In this document: one piece after another, positions 15,373 to 26,400 of the stretch | Position numbering within the stretch: position 1 is the first letter of the stretch | Layout: the number at the start of each line of letters is the position of its first letter | DNA from: an uncultured Metabacillus sp. | Lineage (GTDB): Bacteria > Bacillota > Bacilli > Bacillales > Bacillaceae | Length of the DNA stretch: 50,104 nt | Direction: 5' to 3' | NCBI RefSeq assembly: GCF_947503125.1 | Contig: NZ_CANNCR010000030.1 | Coordinates: 1-50,104 of the forward strand | Made by a program: the position numbers and the translations under genes | Notes under the pieces: model-generated | The model's database searches: none | Told to the model about the DNA's origin: nothing | Seen by the model: only the letters and a program-made list of their open reading frames with translations

Positions 15373-17931
15373 ATGATAAACAGGGACCGAAGTGAAGAAA
15401 GAATTGGTTTTCAGGAATCTTCCCCTTACAAGCCTACCTATGATTTACAAACTGATTTTGTGATGGTTTACGGAATTGATAGGACGATGCCAGAGCGAAT
15501 AAAAGCGTGGAAAGAAAAAGGCTATGTCGTTCATTTAATGACAGGGGTTGCATGGGGAGAATATCAGGACTATTTGTATGGCAAAATCGATGGCCGGAAT
15601 CATTGGGATGAAGCACAAAAAAATAAACATGATTCATACATTCAACACGGAAAAGATGTTCCCTATATGGTGCCGACCATTTCTTATACGAATTTTTTGA
15701 CAGAAAGAATTAGAGCTGCGGTTGATGCAGGTGTTGAGGCCATTCATTTAGAAGAACCAGAATTTTGGGCGGACGGAGGGTATTCTGAAGCGTTTAAAAG
15801 AGAGTGGCAAATTTATTATAAGGAACCATGGCAGTCGCCTCATGAATCTGTTGATGCTGAGTATCGCGCTTCCCATCTGAAAGCTTATTTATATAAACGT
15901 GCTTTAGACCGTTTATGCAGTGAGTTAAAAGAGTATGCGTTAGTCAAATATAACCGGTTTCTACGATTCTATGTTCCGACACATAGTCTTATCAACTACA
16001 CACAATGGCGAATCATTAGTCCAGAATCCATGCTGATTGATTTGCCGGCGATAGATGGTTACATTGCCCAGATTTGGACTGGAACATCGCGTACACCGAA
16101 TGTATATGAAGGTGTTCGTAAGGAACGGACTTTTGAAACCGCATTTTTAGAATATGGAATGATGCAGGAGCTTGTAAGCGGGACGGATCGAAGAATGTGG
16201 TTTTTACATGATCCAATCGAAGATAATCCAAGACATACATGGTCAGATTACCGAAGAAACTATTATAAAACCGTTGTTGCTTCCCTATTGCATCCCGAAA
16301 TCTCTCATTTTGAAATTTCACCATGGCCAAAAAGAATTTTTGAAGGGAAATATCCTAAGGAAGATGGTACAGGTGTTGAAACCATCCCAGAAGACTATGC
16401 AACAAACTTGCTGAGCGTTATGCATACATTGGGCAACATGGATCAGCAAGACATCCATATTCACGGAAATGCTGAAAAAATTGGTGTTCTTGTTGCTGAT
16501 TCAATGATGTATCAACGAAGGAATTTTTCAAATGAAGAAAATGAATCAAATGCTCGTTATGATGGAACAGATCCGGATTCAGTAGGTAACGAGGAAGATA
16601 TTGAACTATTAAACTTCTCGCATTTTTATGGATTAGCATTACCGCTATTAAAGAGAGGATTATGGGTCAGACCTGTTCAACTAGATAATGTTCGCCGCTT
16701 CTCAAACTATTTAAAGGATTACCGTTTATTAATATTGAGCTATGAGTTTTTAAAGCCTGAATATCCGGATTTGCATAATGCCCTTGCTCAATGGGTGAAG
16801 GAAGGCGGAGTACTCATTTATGTAGGTGATGATCGTGATCCATACCACAAGGTTAGAGAATGGTGGAATACAGGAAAACACCAATATAAGTTTCCTAGAG
16901 AACATCTTTTTGAATGCTTAGGATTAGTTAACGAGCTTGATCAAGGAATGCATTGGACAAATAAACGCAACAGCAAGGTCGGTATGATTGTGGTAGACGG
17001 AAAGACTAGCCGATTCATGGGAAAAATTGAAATGGCTCCTGATGCAGAATACGAGGAACCACCTGCTTTCTTACAAAAGTCTTTAAAAGTTGAGCCGTTA
17101 ACAACTACATACTTATTTGAAGGAGACGGTATCGAACTGGAAGTGAAATTTATGACACCGCTGCTTCTAAATGACTTAGATCTATTGTCAAGGCCAGCAT
17201 CATATATAACATTTAATGTACGCTCCATCGATGGAAACGTTCATGATGTCAAAATCTATTTTGATGTATCTGGAGATCTGTGTGTAAATACAGCTGATCA
17301 ACCTATTGTATGGGATAGAAAATTGATAAATGGACAAATTTCTGCCATGTATATGGGTACCGAAGAACAGCCAATTTTAAGACGTGTTGGTGATGATACA
17401 AGAATTGATTGGGGGTACTGTTATTTAGCTTCACCTCAAGTAAGCTCAATAAAAACGGTTATCCATTCCTATGACGTAAGGAAGCAGTTTGTGGAAACAA
17501 GACAATTGCTAGAGAAAGACGATGAGCAGCAGCCAAGACCAGTACAGTCAAACCCGGCAGTCATGGCTGTACAAGTAGATATTGGCGAAGTTGATGAAAC
17601 TCAAGTATCTCACTTTCTGGTTTTAGCTTATGATGATATCCATTCAATTGAATATTTTGGCAAGCCTTTGAGTGCATATTGGCGCAGAAATGGAATGACG
17701 TTTGAAGAAATGATCACCTTAGCAATCACGCAATACGAGGAAATTCAACGAAAATGTGAAGAATTCAATCGAGAACTGATCAAATGGGACTTTTTGAACG
17801 AATCTCCGAGTCGTGTTCCTTTTACGGATTGGTATGATACGATCACTGGAAAACAAATAAACTTTCAGAACCGGTCTGTTGTAGGAGGTCTATTTATTAA
17901 ATTTCTAACTCCAGTCGGAATGGAATCATAG
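15373..17931 (+). CDS. Hybrid protein: glycosidase-like barrel and GATase-like domain plus glutaminase A (DUF5127-like) part lacking its catalytic toroid
   Basis: This is an 852-residue protein with no signal peptide. Residues about 20-370 look like a TIM-barrel glycosidase domain (VVHLMTGVAWGEYQ, AIHLEEPEFW with acidic residues at the strand end). About 370-520 resembles the amidotransferase-like domain seen behind GH42-type barrels (RLLILSYEFLKPEYPD, GGVLIYVGDD). About 560-780 matches the N-terminal beta-sandwich of GtaA/DUF4965-type glutaminases (LDLLSRPASYITFNVRS, DDTRIDWGYCYLASPQ). The family's helical toroid of some 300 residues should then follow. Instead, after EEFNRELIKWD the sequence jumps to FLNESPSRVPFTDWYDT and VVGGLFIK, which is the extreme C-terminus of that family. 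The frame stays open. ATG 15373 has AGGAG 12 bases upstream. Confidence 0.65.
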   Translation: MINRDRSEERIGFQESSPYKPTYDLQTDFVMVYGIDRTMPERIKAWKEKGYVVHLMTGVAWGEYQDYLYGKIDGRNHWDEAQKNKHDSYIQHGKDVPYMVPTISYTNFLTERIRAAVDAGVEAIHLEEPEFWADGGYSEAFKREWQIYYKEPWQSPHESVDAEYRASHLKAYLYKRALDRLCSELKEYALVKYNRFLRFYVPTHSLINYTQWRIISPESMLIDLPAIDGYIAQIWTGTSRTPNVYEGVRKERTFETAFLEYGMMQELVSGTDRRMWFLHDPIEDNPRHTWSDYRRNYYKTVVASLLHPEISHFEISPWPKRIFEGKYPKEDGTGVETIPEDYATNLLSVMHTLGNMDQQDIHIHGNAEKIGVLVADSMMYQRRNFSNEENESNARYDGTDPDSVGNEEDIELLNFSHFYGLALPLLKRGLWVRPVQLDNVRRFSNYLKDYRLLILSYEFLKPEYPDLHNALAQWVKEGGVLIYVGDDRDPYHKVREWWNTGKHQYKFPREHLFECLGLVNELDQGMHWTNKRNSKVGMIVVDGKTSRFMGKIEMAPDAEYEEPPAFLQKSLKVEPLTTTYLFEGDGIELEVKFMTPLLLNDLDLLSRPASYITFNVRSIDGNVHDVKIYFDVSGDLCVNTADQPIVWDRKLINGQISAMYMGTEEQPILRRVGDDTRIDWGYCYLASPQVSSIKTVIHSYDVRKQFVETRQLLEKDDEQQPRPVQSNPAVMAVQVDIGEVDETQVSHFLVLAYDDIHSIEYFGKPLSAYWRRNGMTFEEMITLAITQYEEIQRKCEEFNRELIKWDFLNESPSRVPFTDWYDTITGKQINFQNRSVVGGLFIKFLTPVGMES

Positions 17932-17994
17932 TCAACAGAGCGAAAATAAATCAATATCAATATGATAAATATTACTTAGAGGAGATATACGTAA

Positions 17995-20900
17995 ATGAGT
18001 GAATACTATGTGACTCCAACCGAGCTTCGTCCAGCATTTGCACAGGAGTCTGAAACAACAGACTTCTCTACTTCATTTGAAGAGAAAGACGTGCAACTTA
18101 CTTGGAAAAACGCTGTAGAAACTGACCGTGATGGAAATCAAAGAGCCTTAGGAGTTAAAGGAGGCATTAAAGATGATTCGAATCAGGAGAATATCACTCA
18201 TAATGGAAAAGGTGATGACCAGCCTCTTGTTGTGGACAAAAGGAAACAGATAAAATCCCTAGAGGTTGAATCTCCCAATATGATTTCACAAATAGGGAAT
18301 GGTCCGAAAAACAGTTATACCGGAAAAGTCAATGCAGGATGGACAGGTGGTAAAGCTCTTCTTTACTCAGGAAGGCATGTATTAGAAGGCAGAGCCTATT
18401 CTTATAATAAAATTTTCGATGTTAACATTGCGATTACTTCAAAATCAAAGCTTTCCTATTATATTCATCCCCAGTTTATGGATGAAAAACAAATGGATTA
18501 TTCAAGTACCTATGTAGCTATCGATCTTGCATTTTCAGATGGAACCTATCTTAGCGAGCTTGGGGCAAAGGATCAGCATGGCATTGAATTACATCCCCAG
18601 GCACAGGGTAAATCCAACACATTATATCCTAATCAATGGAATTACAAATCATCTATAATAGGAAAAGTGGCTGAAGGGAAAACGGTTGAACGAATTTTAA
18701 TAGCCTATGATCATCCTAATGGTCCAGCGATTTTTGAAGGCAGTATTGATGATATTAAAATCGAAGGGAATCCGAAAGAGGAAATCTATCATAGTCCAGT
18801 AGACTATGTGAATATTTTGCGGGGCACAAACTCGAATGGAACTTTTTCAAGAGGGAATAATTTTCCTGCAGTGGCTGTACCACATGGGTTTAACTTTTGG
18901 ACTCCGGTGACAGATGCCGGTTCGACAAGCTGGCTATACACGTACCAACAGGCAAATAACTCAGATAATTTGCCGGAAATTCAAGCATTTTCACTAAGTC
19001 ATGAAACAAGCCCATGGATGGGAGACCGTCAGACATTTCAAATCATGCCTCAGGCGTTGGAAAAACCAAGTGCGAATCGACAGAAGCGTGCATTGGCATT
19101 TAAGCATGAAAATGAAATAGCGAAGCCACATTACTATTCAGTTACATTTGAGAATGGAATGAAAACGGAAATAACGCCAACAAACCGTGCTGCAATGTTT
19201 GCGTTTACATTTGTCGGTGAAAAATCCAGTCTGATTTTTGACAATGTAAATAATGAAGGCGGCTTGACATTACATCCAGAAGAGCAGGCATTATCCGGAT
19301 ATACAGATGTAAAAAGCGGTCTTTCCGACGGAAGCACAAGGATGTTTATTTATGCAATCTTTGATAAGAAAGTAGTAGACAGCGCGAAGTTAGTTGGAGA
19401 GAACAGGGACAATGTTGCCGGCTATTATTGTTTTGATACCTCAGGTGAGGATAAAACCGTGACAATGAAAATCGCGACGTCATTGATTAGTGTCAACCAG
19501 GCGAAAAGGAATCTTGAGCAGGAGATAAAACCTGATGCCACTTTTGAAAGTGTAAAAAAAGCTGCAAAAAAAGCATGGGAAGAAAAACTGAAAATCATTG
19601 AAGTGGAAGATGCAAGCAAAGAAGAACTTATCACCCTGTATTCCAATATGTATCGTTTATTTTTATATCCTAATATTGGTTATGAAAATACAGGTACGGA
19701 AGAAAAAACAATTTATCAGTATGCTAGTCCGTTTTTAAACCAGACAAATGAAAACACACCGACAGAAACAGGTGCCAATATTGTCGATGGTAAGTGCTAT
19801 GTCAATAATGGTTTCTGGGATACGTACCGAACATCGTGGCCAGCTTACGTCTTGTTTACTCCGACAAATGCTGGTGAGATGATCAATGGCTTTATCCAGC
19901 AATATAAAGATGGGGGATGGATATCTAGATGGTCTTCGCCTGGCTATGCGAATTTAATGGTCGGCACAAGCTCTGATGTTGCTTTTGCTGATGCTTATTT
20001 AAAAGGAGTAACAAACTTTGATGTGAAGGCCTTTTATGAATCAGCAATAAAGAATGCTTCTGTTGCGAGTGATGAAGAAAGTGTGGGACGAAAAGGATTA
20101 GCGACATCAATCTTTAATCGTTATACTAGCACAGCAACTGGTGAAGGATTGTCGTGGGCAATGGATGGCTACATTAATGACTTTGCGATTGCGAATATAG
20201 CAAGAATGCTGGCAGAGCTGACGGATAAGTCGAATCCAGATTATCAACAATATTGTACGGATGCTGTTTATTATTTAGAACGTGCCCAAAACTATGTTGA
20301 AATGTTTAATTCTAAAGTGAATTTTTTTATGGGAAAAGAGCCGTCAGGTGAATGGCGAACCTCTGCTGAAAACTTTAATCCTGAATCCTGGGGTGGCGAT
20401 TATACAGAAACAAATGCGTGGAATATGGCTTTCCACGTACCACAGGATGGTCAAGGCTTGGCAAATCTTTATGGCGGCAGAGCTGGATTGGCGGAAAAAC
20501 TGGATGCCTTTTTTTCTATCCCTGAGACAGCCTCCTACCCTGGGCATTATGGCAGCATCATCCATGAAATGCTTGAAGCGAGGGATGTAAGGATGGGGAT
20601 GTACGGTCATAGTAACCAGCCTGCCCATCACATTCTTTACATGTATAACTATGCGGGGCAGCCGGCAAAGGCACAGGAAAAAATCCGTGAAGTGTTATCA
20701 AGATTATATATCGGCAGTGAAATCGGCCAAGGGTATCCTGGAGATGAAGACAACGGGGAAATGTCTGCATGGTATATGTTCAGTGCTGCAGGATTTTATC
20801 CGCTGCAAATGGGTTTACCTGAATATGCAATAGGAGCTCCTTATTTTAAGAAAATGACGATCCACCTTGAAAATGGGAACACCATCATAATAAAAGCACC

Positions 20901-21798
20901 AAATGTTAGTCATAAAAATAAATATGTCCAAAGCCTGAAAGTAAATGGCAAACTCCATGATCAGTTAACGATTGATCATAAAACGCTAATTAATGGGGCA
21001 ACCTTGGAGTTCGAAATGGGAAGCGAGCCATCAGAGTGGGGAACAGGCTTAGACGCCTTACCTAGGTCGATTACCGATCCAGCAACAAATGGAACATCCG
21101 TGCAGCCAACGATCTTGTATGATTTGACTGATCATAAGAAAGGGATCTCCCAGCATTCTGATAAAGGTGGGGCTGAAACGTTATTTGACAATACTTCTAA
21201 CACAATTCTGTCGCTCAAAAGTAATCAACCATGGACACAATATCAATTTGAAAATGGACCTGAGGAAGTGTTGATGTACACGATCACTTCTGGCGAGGTT
21301 GAGGAACAGGACCCCAAATGCTGGGTATTATTAGGTTCTAAAGATGGTGAAGCTTGGCAGGTTCTTGATAAAAGGGAAAATGAATGTTTCCATTGGCGAA
21401 AATTCACCAAGCCATTTTTAATCAAAAACCCTGGTGCCTATTCTTTCTATCGATTAGAAGTGAAAGAGAATGGAGGAGCAGCCATCACTTCTATCGCTCA
21501 AATCGAGTTGCTTGGATATGGTAATATCATAAGGAAATTTCATCACGTTGAGGCAATCATTCAGCGTTATGTAGAATCTGGAGAGATTGAGGACACATTA
21601 AGAATCCAATTTTCTAGGTCGCGGGAGCAGTATCAACAAGGGCATTACAAGCAAGCAATGAAGACATTAAGTGACTTTTTAAAGGAACAAGGGCCCCTTC
21701 CAAAGAAGGCAAGTGAGAAAATAACAGCTGATATTCATGCGTTGATTGAAGCAATAACAAAAATTACAAATTGTTATCACTTAGGCAAAACAAAGTAA
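17995..21798 (+). CDS. GH92 family alpha-mannosidase with accessory domains
   Basis: This is a 1267-residue protein. Residues about 30-265 form a carbohydrate-binding-like beta-sandwich. The GH92 core runs about 270-1010 with PHGFNFWTPVTD, FSLSHETSPWMGDRQTF, NGFWDTYRTSWPAY, and the C-terminal signature GDEDNGEMSAWYMFSAAGFYP that holds the calcium-assisted catalytic acids. A discoidin-like domain follows (about 1040-1180), then a helical FIVAR-like tail. GH92 enzymes are calcium-dependent, inverting exo-alpha-mannosidases acting on N-glycans or yeast mannan. No signal peptide is visible, although a PAFAQE stretch near residue 15 looks like a cleavage site without its hydrophobic core. GAGGAG lies before ATG 17995, 63 bases after the previous gene. 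The linkage cleaved cannot be predicted. Confidence 0.93.
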   Translation: MSEYYVTPTELRPAFAQESETTDFSTSFEEKDVQLTWKNAVETDRDGNQRALGVKGGIKDDSNQENITHNGKGDDQPLVVDKRKQIKSLEVESPNMISQIGNGPKNSYTGKVNAGWTGGKALLYSGRHVLEGRAYSYNKIFDVNIAITSKSKLSYYIHPQFMDEKQMDYSSTYVAIDLAFSDGTYLSELGAKDQHGIELHPQAQGKSNTLYPNQWNYKSSIIGKVAEGKTVERILIAYDHPNGPAIFEGSIDDIKIEGNPKEEIYHSPVDYVNILRGTNSNGTFSRGNNFPAVAVPHGFNFWTPVTDAGSTSWLYTYQQANNSDNLPEIQAFSLSHETSPWMGDRQTFQIMPQALEKPSANRQKRALAFKHENEIAKPHYYSVTFENGMKTEITPTNRAAMFAFTFVGEKSSLIFDNVNNEGGLTLHPEEQALSGYTDVKSGLSDGSTRMFIYAIFDKKVVDSAKLVGENRDNVAGYYCFDTSGEDKTVTMKIATSLISVNQAKRNLEQEIKPDATFESVKKAAKKAWEEKLKIIEVEDASKEELITLYSNMYRLFLYPNIGYENTGTEEKTIYQYASPFLNQTNENTPTETGANIVDGKCYVNNGFWDTYRTSWPAYVLFTPTNAGEMINGFIQQYKDGGWISRWSSPGYANLMVGTSSDVAFADAYLKGVTNFDVKAFYESAIKNASVASDEESVGRKGLATSIFNRYTSTATGEGLSWAMDGYINDFAIANIARMLAELTDKSNPDYQQYCTDAVYYLERAQNYVEMFNSKVNFFMGKEPSGEWRTSAENFNPESWGGDYTETNAWNMAFHVPQDGQGLANLYGGRAGLAEKLDAFFSIPETASYPGHYGSIIHEMLEARDVRMGMYGHSNQPAHHILYMYNYAGQPAKAQEKIREVLSRLYIGSEIGQGYPGDEDNGEMSAWYMFSAAGFYPLQMGLPEYAIGAPYFKKMTIHLENGNTIIIKAPNVSHKNKYVQSLKVNGKLHDQLTIDHKTLINGATLEFEMGSEPSEWGTGLDALPRSITDPATNGTSVQPTILYDLTDHKKGISQHSDKGGAETLFDNTSNTILSLKSNQPWTQYQFENGPEEVLMYTITSGEVEEQDPKCWVLLGSKDGEAWQVLDKRENECFHWRKFTKPFLIKNPGAYSFYRLEVKENGGAAITSIAQIELLGYGNIIRKFHHVEAIIQRYVESGEIEDTLRIQFSRSREQYQQGHYKQAMKTLSDFLKEQGPLPKKASEKITADIHALIEAITKITNCYHLGKTK

Positions 21799-21800
21799 AT

Positions 21801-21846
21801 AGAAAAGGAGCCTGTTTGATTGAATAAGCAGGCTTCTTTTCTATGG
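21801..21846 (+). terminator. Terminator of the glycan cluster
   Basis: A 14-bp stem with one wobble (21801-21814 and 21829-21842) has a T-rich 3' side. It directly follows the GH92 stop. Confidence 0.85.
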
Positions 21847-22025
21847 ATTACGACAATATCATTTTTTTACTGCTACTATAATAGGATTACAACGAAATTC
21901 TTGCTGAGATCCTATTATTTTGTTAGATTTGGGATAGAACTGCCTTTTATTCTTCTAGAAAGATTAAGAGAGAGTTTCTTTAAGGTGTTTTTTGGGAAAG
22001 ATTTGAAAACAAGGAGGGAGCACAA

Positions 22026-22550
22026 ATGAAATTAGCAGGAAAAAAAGTATTAAGCTTTGTCCATGAAGATTTTGAGGACTTGGAGCTTTGGTATCCAATC
22101 CATCGTTTACGCGAAGAAGGGGCAACTGTTGATTTAGCTGGAGAAGAGGCTGGATTTACATATAAAGGAAAGTATGGGGTGCCAGCAACTTCTGATTTTG
22201 CCTTTCAAGATGTTGACCCTAAAGATTATGATGCGCTATTAGTTCCAGGAGGCTGGGCTCCTGATAAGCTGCGCAGATTTCCAAAGGTGCTGGCTATTGT
22301 TCAGCATATGGAAGAGCAGAAAAAACCGATTGGCCAAATCTGTCATGCTGGCTGGGTGCTGATCTCTGCAAAAATATTAAACGGCAAAACCGTAACAAGT
22401 ACACCAGGTATTCGTGATGATATGGAGAATGCCGGAGCGAAATGGCTGGATGAAGCAGTTGTTGTTGATGGACATCTTGTATCAAGCAGACGTCCGCCTG
22501 ATTTGCCGGACTATATGAGAGCGTTTATTCAGGTTTTAGAAGGCAAGTAA
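22026..22550 (+). CDS. DJ-1/PfpI family type 1 glutamine amidotransferase-like protein
   Basis: This 174-residue protein has the PfpI fold with nucleophile Cys106 and His107 in GQICHAGW, and Glu14/Glu17 near the N-terminus in VHEDFEDLE. From memory it is close to B. subtilis YfkM (general stress protein 18). Members are reported as proteases, chaperones or glyoxalase/deglycase enzymes protecting against reactive carbonyls; the in vivo substrate is unclear. CAAGGAGGGAG precedes ATG 22026. A terminator follows at 22564. The 200 bases upstream of it hold no supported gene. Confidence 0.88.
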   Translation: MKLAGKKVLSFVHEDFEDLELWYPIHRLREEGATVDLAGEEAGFTYKGKYGVPATSDFAFQDVDPKDYDALLVPGGWAPDKLRRFPKVLAIVQHMEEQKKPIGQICHAGWVLISAKILNGKTVTSTPGIRDDMENAGAKWLDEAVVVDGHLVSSRRPPDLPDYMRAFIQVLEGK

Positions 22551-22563
22551 GGCGAATAAGACT

Positions 22564-22626
22564 AAAGGGTCACAGACACTCTAAACACAATGATTAAGTT
22601 TAGGAGTGGGCTAGTGATCCTTTTGC
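22564..22626 (+). terminator. Terminator of the PfpI-family gene
   Basis: AAAGGGTCAC (22564-22573) pairs with GTGATCCTTT (22614-22623). An inner CACTCTAAAC/GTTTAGGAGTG stem has one bulge. Confidence 0.8.
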
Positions 22627-22697
22627 TTTTATACATACAAAAGTTGGTAGATACGATATAGTTATATATATTTCATGATTAAGAGAGGGGAATAGCA

Positions 22698-23102
22698 ATG
22701 ATAAATAAGTTAACCTACCAAGTGAATGACACGATCCATGCCGAGGAGCTGTCAGAAGTATTTAAAGCGTCTGGCATAAAACGGCCAGTTGAAGATCTTC
22801 CGCGGCTGCAGCAAATGATTGAACATGCCGATCTCATCATCACTGCCCGGGCTGAAGGTCGTTTAGTTGGCGTAGCACGTGCGATTACGGATTTTAGCTA
22901 TTGCTGTTATTTATCAGATCTTGCTGTTGATCGGAACTTTCAAAAATGCGGAATTGGTAAAGAACTTGTCCGCTTGTTAAGAGAAGAGCTTGGGGAGCAG
23001 GTGTCATTAATCCTATTATCTGCTCAAGAAGCCATGGATTATTATCCGAAAATCGGCTTTGACAAAATTGACAATGGTTATAAAATAAATCGAAAAAGCT
23101 AG
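22698..23102 (+). CDS. GNAT family N-acetyltransferase
   Basis: This 134-residue single-domain GNAT has the acetyl-CoA loop as QKCGIGKEL near residue 85, preceded by the beta-4 strand CYLSDLAVD. The C-terminal AMDYYPKIGFDKIDNGYK is the usual last strand. It transfers acetyl from acetyl-CoA to an unknown amine. GAGAGGGG precedes ATG 22698. It is flanked by its own terminators, so monocistronic. Confidence 0.88.
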   Translation: MINKLTYQVNDTIHAEELSEVFKASGIKRPVEDLPRLQQMIEHADLIITARAEGRLVGVARAITDFSYCCYLSDLAVDRNFQKCGIGKELVRLLREELGEQVSLILLSAQEAMDYYPKIGFDKIDNGYKINRKS

Positions 23103-23426
23103 TGTAATAAAGGGCTGTCTCAAAACTTGAGCAGCCCTTTGTTGCTGCTTTTATTCCATATCCTTCTCCATTTTATAATTCCTCCATAAGAACGGTTTGT
23201 GCTCAATGCCGTCCTCCGCTCCATTTGTTGGCGTTTACATAAACAGCCTTTAGTAATATACGTCTTAAGCCCTAGGGGGGTTTACACCTTAAGTCATTTA
23301 ACTCTTCCACTTTTTGCTATTAGAATGATGACTGTAGTAATGAGCTGCTTATACGAAATTTTTTCTGCAACGAGAGTGGTTCAAAACTAATTGGAAGCAA
23401 AACGAAAATTGAAAGGAGTTTGTAAG
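23103..23426. other. Intergenic region with terminator, upstream of the RND gene
   Basis: A terminator AAAGGGCTG (23109-23117) / CAGCCCTTT (23132-23140) ends the GNAT gene. The remaining 280 bases contain no supported gene. A six-codon minus-strand frame near 23160-23180 has a good ribosome binding site, but nothing else supports it. I found no clear operator for the exporter. Confidence 0.6.
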
Positions 23427-26400
23427 ATGTCTTGGCTTACGAAGTGGTCATTTAAGAACAAAGCTGCAGTTGCTATTATGTCAATGTTGATACTTGTGTT
23501 GGGAGTTTTAAGTTATTTTCGATTGCCGATGGAGTTTTTGCCTTCTGCTGACCAACCCTTTATTTCAGTGGTTGCCATGGGTGAAGGTTTAGATGCAAGT
23601 ATGATGGAGGAGCAGGTGACAACTCCGATTGAAAATGCCGTTGATGGTGTAAATGGGAAGACCAATGTGTTTTCAAGAACTGGTGACGGCTATACATCCG
23701 TCGATATTCACTTTGAGTCTAGTATTGATAAGAAAGAAGCGAAGCGGGAGATTGAGGAGGCTTTAGCAAATGTAACATTACCCGAAAATGTTATGAAGCC
23801 CAATATTGTCCAATTGAACACGTCCATGATACCTGTTTCCTACATTGCGTTAACGTTTGACGAAGGAATCAATCCTGAAACAATTCAGTATGCGAAAGAT
23901 GAAATTGTTCCTTATTTTAAAGAAATTGCTGGAGTTTCATCGATCCAAACAAATGGAACTATACCTTCGTACGTATCGGTTGAACTAGATGAAAAAAAGA
24001 TGGCTGCAAAGAAAGTTTCTATTGAGCATATTATGCCATTGCTTCAAGGACAGAATATGGCAACGGCAGTCGGAGAAAAAACAGTAGATGGGAAAACAGC
24101 TAATCTTAAGGTTGTTGGCGATTTAAATTCGATTGAAAAACTAAGAGAAACGGAAGTGCTTCCCAACGTACCTCTTAAAGATCTAGCAACGATTAACATC
24201 ACAAAACAAGAAAACAATCTTACACGAGTGAATGGAAAGGATGCATTGATTTTCGTTATTACGAAGGATGGTCATTCAAACGCAGTAACGATAAGTAAAG
24301 AAGCTGAAAAAGCGTCACAGGAAGTAAATGAAAAGTACGACAATCTTGAAACGACTGTTGTTTTAGCTTCAGCTGATTCGGTAGAATCGTCTGTCCACAG
24401 TATGATTAAAGAAGTTTTATTAGGTGCCTTATTTGCAACCATTGTGATCATGGTGTTTTTACGTAATCTTCGCTCCACTTTAATAACGATTGTGTCCATT
24501 CCACTTTCATTAGGGTTTACTTTATTCCTGCTCAATCAGTCTGGTGTCACATTAAATATTTTGACATTAGGCGGAGTAGCCGTTGCAGTTGGACGTCTTG
24601 TAGATGACAGCATCGTCGTTATTGAAAATATTTTTAGAAGAGCACAACATGAAAAATTCACGATCAATATGGTCATGGATGCCACAAAGGAAGTTGGCTC
24701 GGCGATTACATCTTCAACCCTTACAACGGTGGCTGTATTTTTACCAATGGGGCTGTTAAGTGGAAGTTTGCAGGATTTCTTGCTTCCATTCGCATTAACC
24801 ATCACTTATTCTCTGTTGGCTTCTTTAATTGTGGCCATTACAGTTGTACCTGTTATGAGTGCCGGCTTGCTTAAGAAGGCGAAAATAAAAGAGCACAATC
24901 CATCTCCGCGTTTTGCGAAAATGCTAACCTGGTCATTAAATCATAAATGGGTGGTGCTTGTAACCGCATTGCTTTTATTTGTCGGCTCGGTCGGGGGGGA
25001 CTTCATGCTTCCTAAAGGCTCTGTTAATAAAACAAAAGCGGATTACGTCTTGGTCTCTTTAACATATCCGAATGAAACACCAATTGAAAAAGTAAAAGAA
25101 GAATCAATGAAGCTTGAAGAATATTTGTTAGCGCAAGAAGGGGTTGATACATTATATTTGCAATTAGGAAATTCTGAAGATGCAGCAAAATACGGAGCCG
25201 TTGGCAATCCAACCCAAGCGCAAATCATGGCAATCTTAGAAGAGGATGCAGATATGGGCGCCTTTATCGATACGATTGATACACAAAAAGATGTGTACAA
25301 GGATGCAACAATTGAGGCTACAGAAGCGACAATGATGGGTGGAGGCTCGACTTCCATAACCATTGATTTAATCGGTGATGATGTGGAAGGACTCATCACA
25401 TTATCAGAAGAAGTTGAAGCTGAGATAAAGGATATTGAAGGAATTGAGAAGGTAAGTTCCAACCAAGAGGAAACAAAAGCGGTTTATTCCTTTGTTGTTA
25501 ATTCTTCCGCTGCGAAAGCTGACCAAGTTGCCCAACAAGCTGCAGTCATGCTGAACAAAACCCCCCTTGGTTCTGTTGAAATGAACGGAATGCAAACGAC
25601 GGTTATGCTGGAACCGTTATTTAATCCAGAGACGGAAAAAGAATTATCAAATGTTCCGATTATGACGGCTAATGGTATGACAACGATCGCAGAAGTAGCT
25701 GAGTTAAAGCAGACAGAAGAACCTACTAGCACATTCCATAAGGATGGGGATCAATATGTCAGGATAACGGCAACTGTTGATCCAGAAAAATTATCAGACA
25801 TTTCCACGGAAATCAATACGCGTATTTTTGGTGATAAAACGACCGAAGGCATAGTGATTCCTGAAAACATGGAAGTACTTGTCGGCGGGGCAAGTGTTGA
25901 TCAAGCAAACGACTTTCAGGATTTATTTATGACGATGCTTGCTTCGATTGGGATTGTGTTTCTGATTATGGTGATCACCTTTAAAACCATCCGAGCACCA
26001 ATTGCGATTCTCTTTTCTTTACCGCTTGCCGCAATTGGAGCGATTTTAGGAATAATCATCAGCGGCATTTCTGTTGATGTAACGGCTTTATTGGGAGCAT
26101 TAATGTTAATTGGTATCGTTGTAACAAATGCGATTGTTCTATTAGATCGCGTGAAGCAAAATGAACAAACTATGATTATTCGTGATGCAATAGTGGAGGC
26201 TGCTTCAATTAGAATGCGCCCGATCATCATGACAGCTGTAGCAACCATTTCGGCAATGCTTCCTTTATTATTTAAAGAAGCTGAAATGGGGAATTTAGTA
26301 TCTGCAAGCTTAGCAGTTGTAGTTATTGGCGGATTAAGTGTCGCGACACTTTTAACACTTATTGTCATTCCAGTTGTTTATGAGCTGCTTCATTTTAAAA

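Noticed and set aside
18000-20850. Minus-strand open frames opposite GH92
   Set aside because: They are shadows of the strong coding frame on the plus strand, without starts or domains of their own.
21820-22029. 69-codon frame between GH92 and the PfpI gene
   Set aside because: It starts inside the terminator stem at a TTG without a ribosome binding site and has a random hydrophobic composition.
23155-23185. Minus-strand GGAGG plus ATG (six codons, MEKDME)
   Set aside because: Too short, with no attenuator-like structure specific to it; probably chance.
23199-23390. 63-codon frame upstream of the RND gene
   Set aside because: No ribosome binding site and no homology; the RND gene has its own clear start at 23427.
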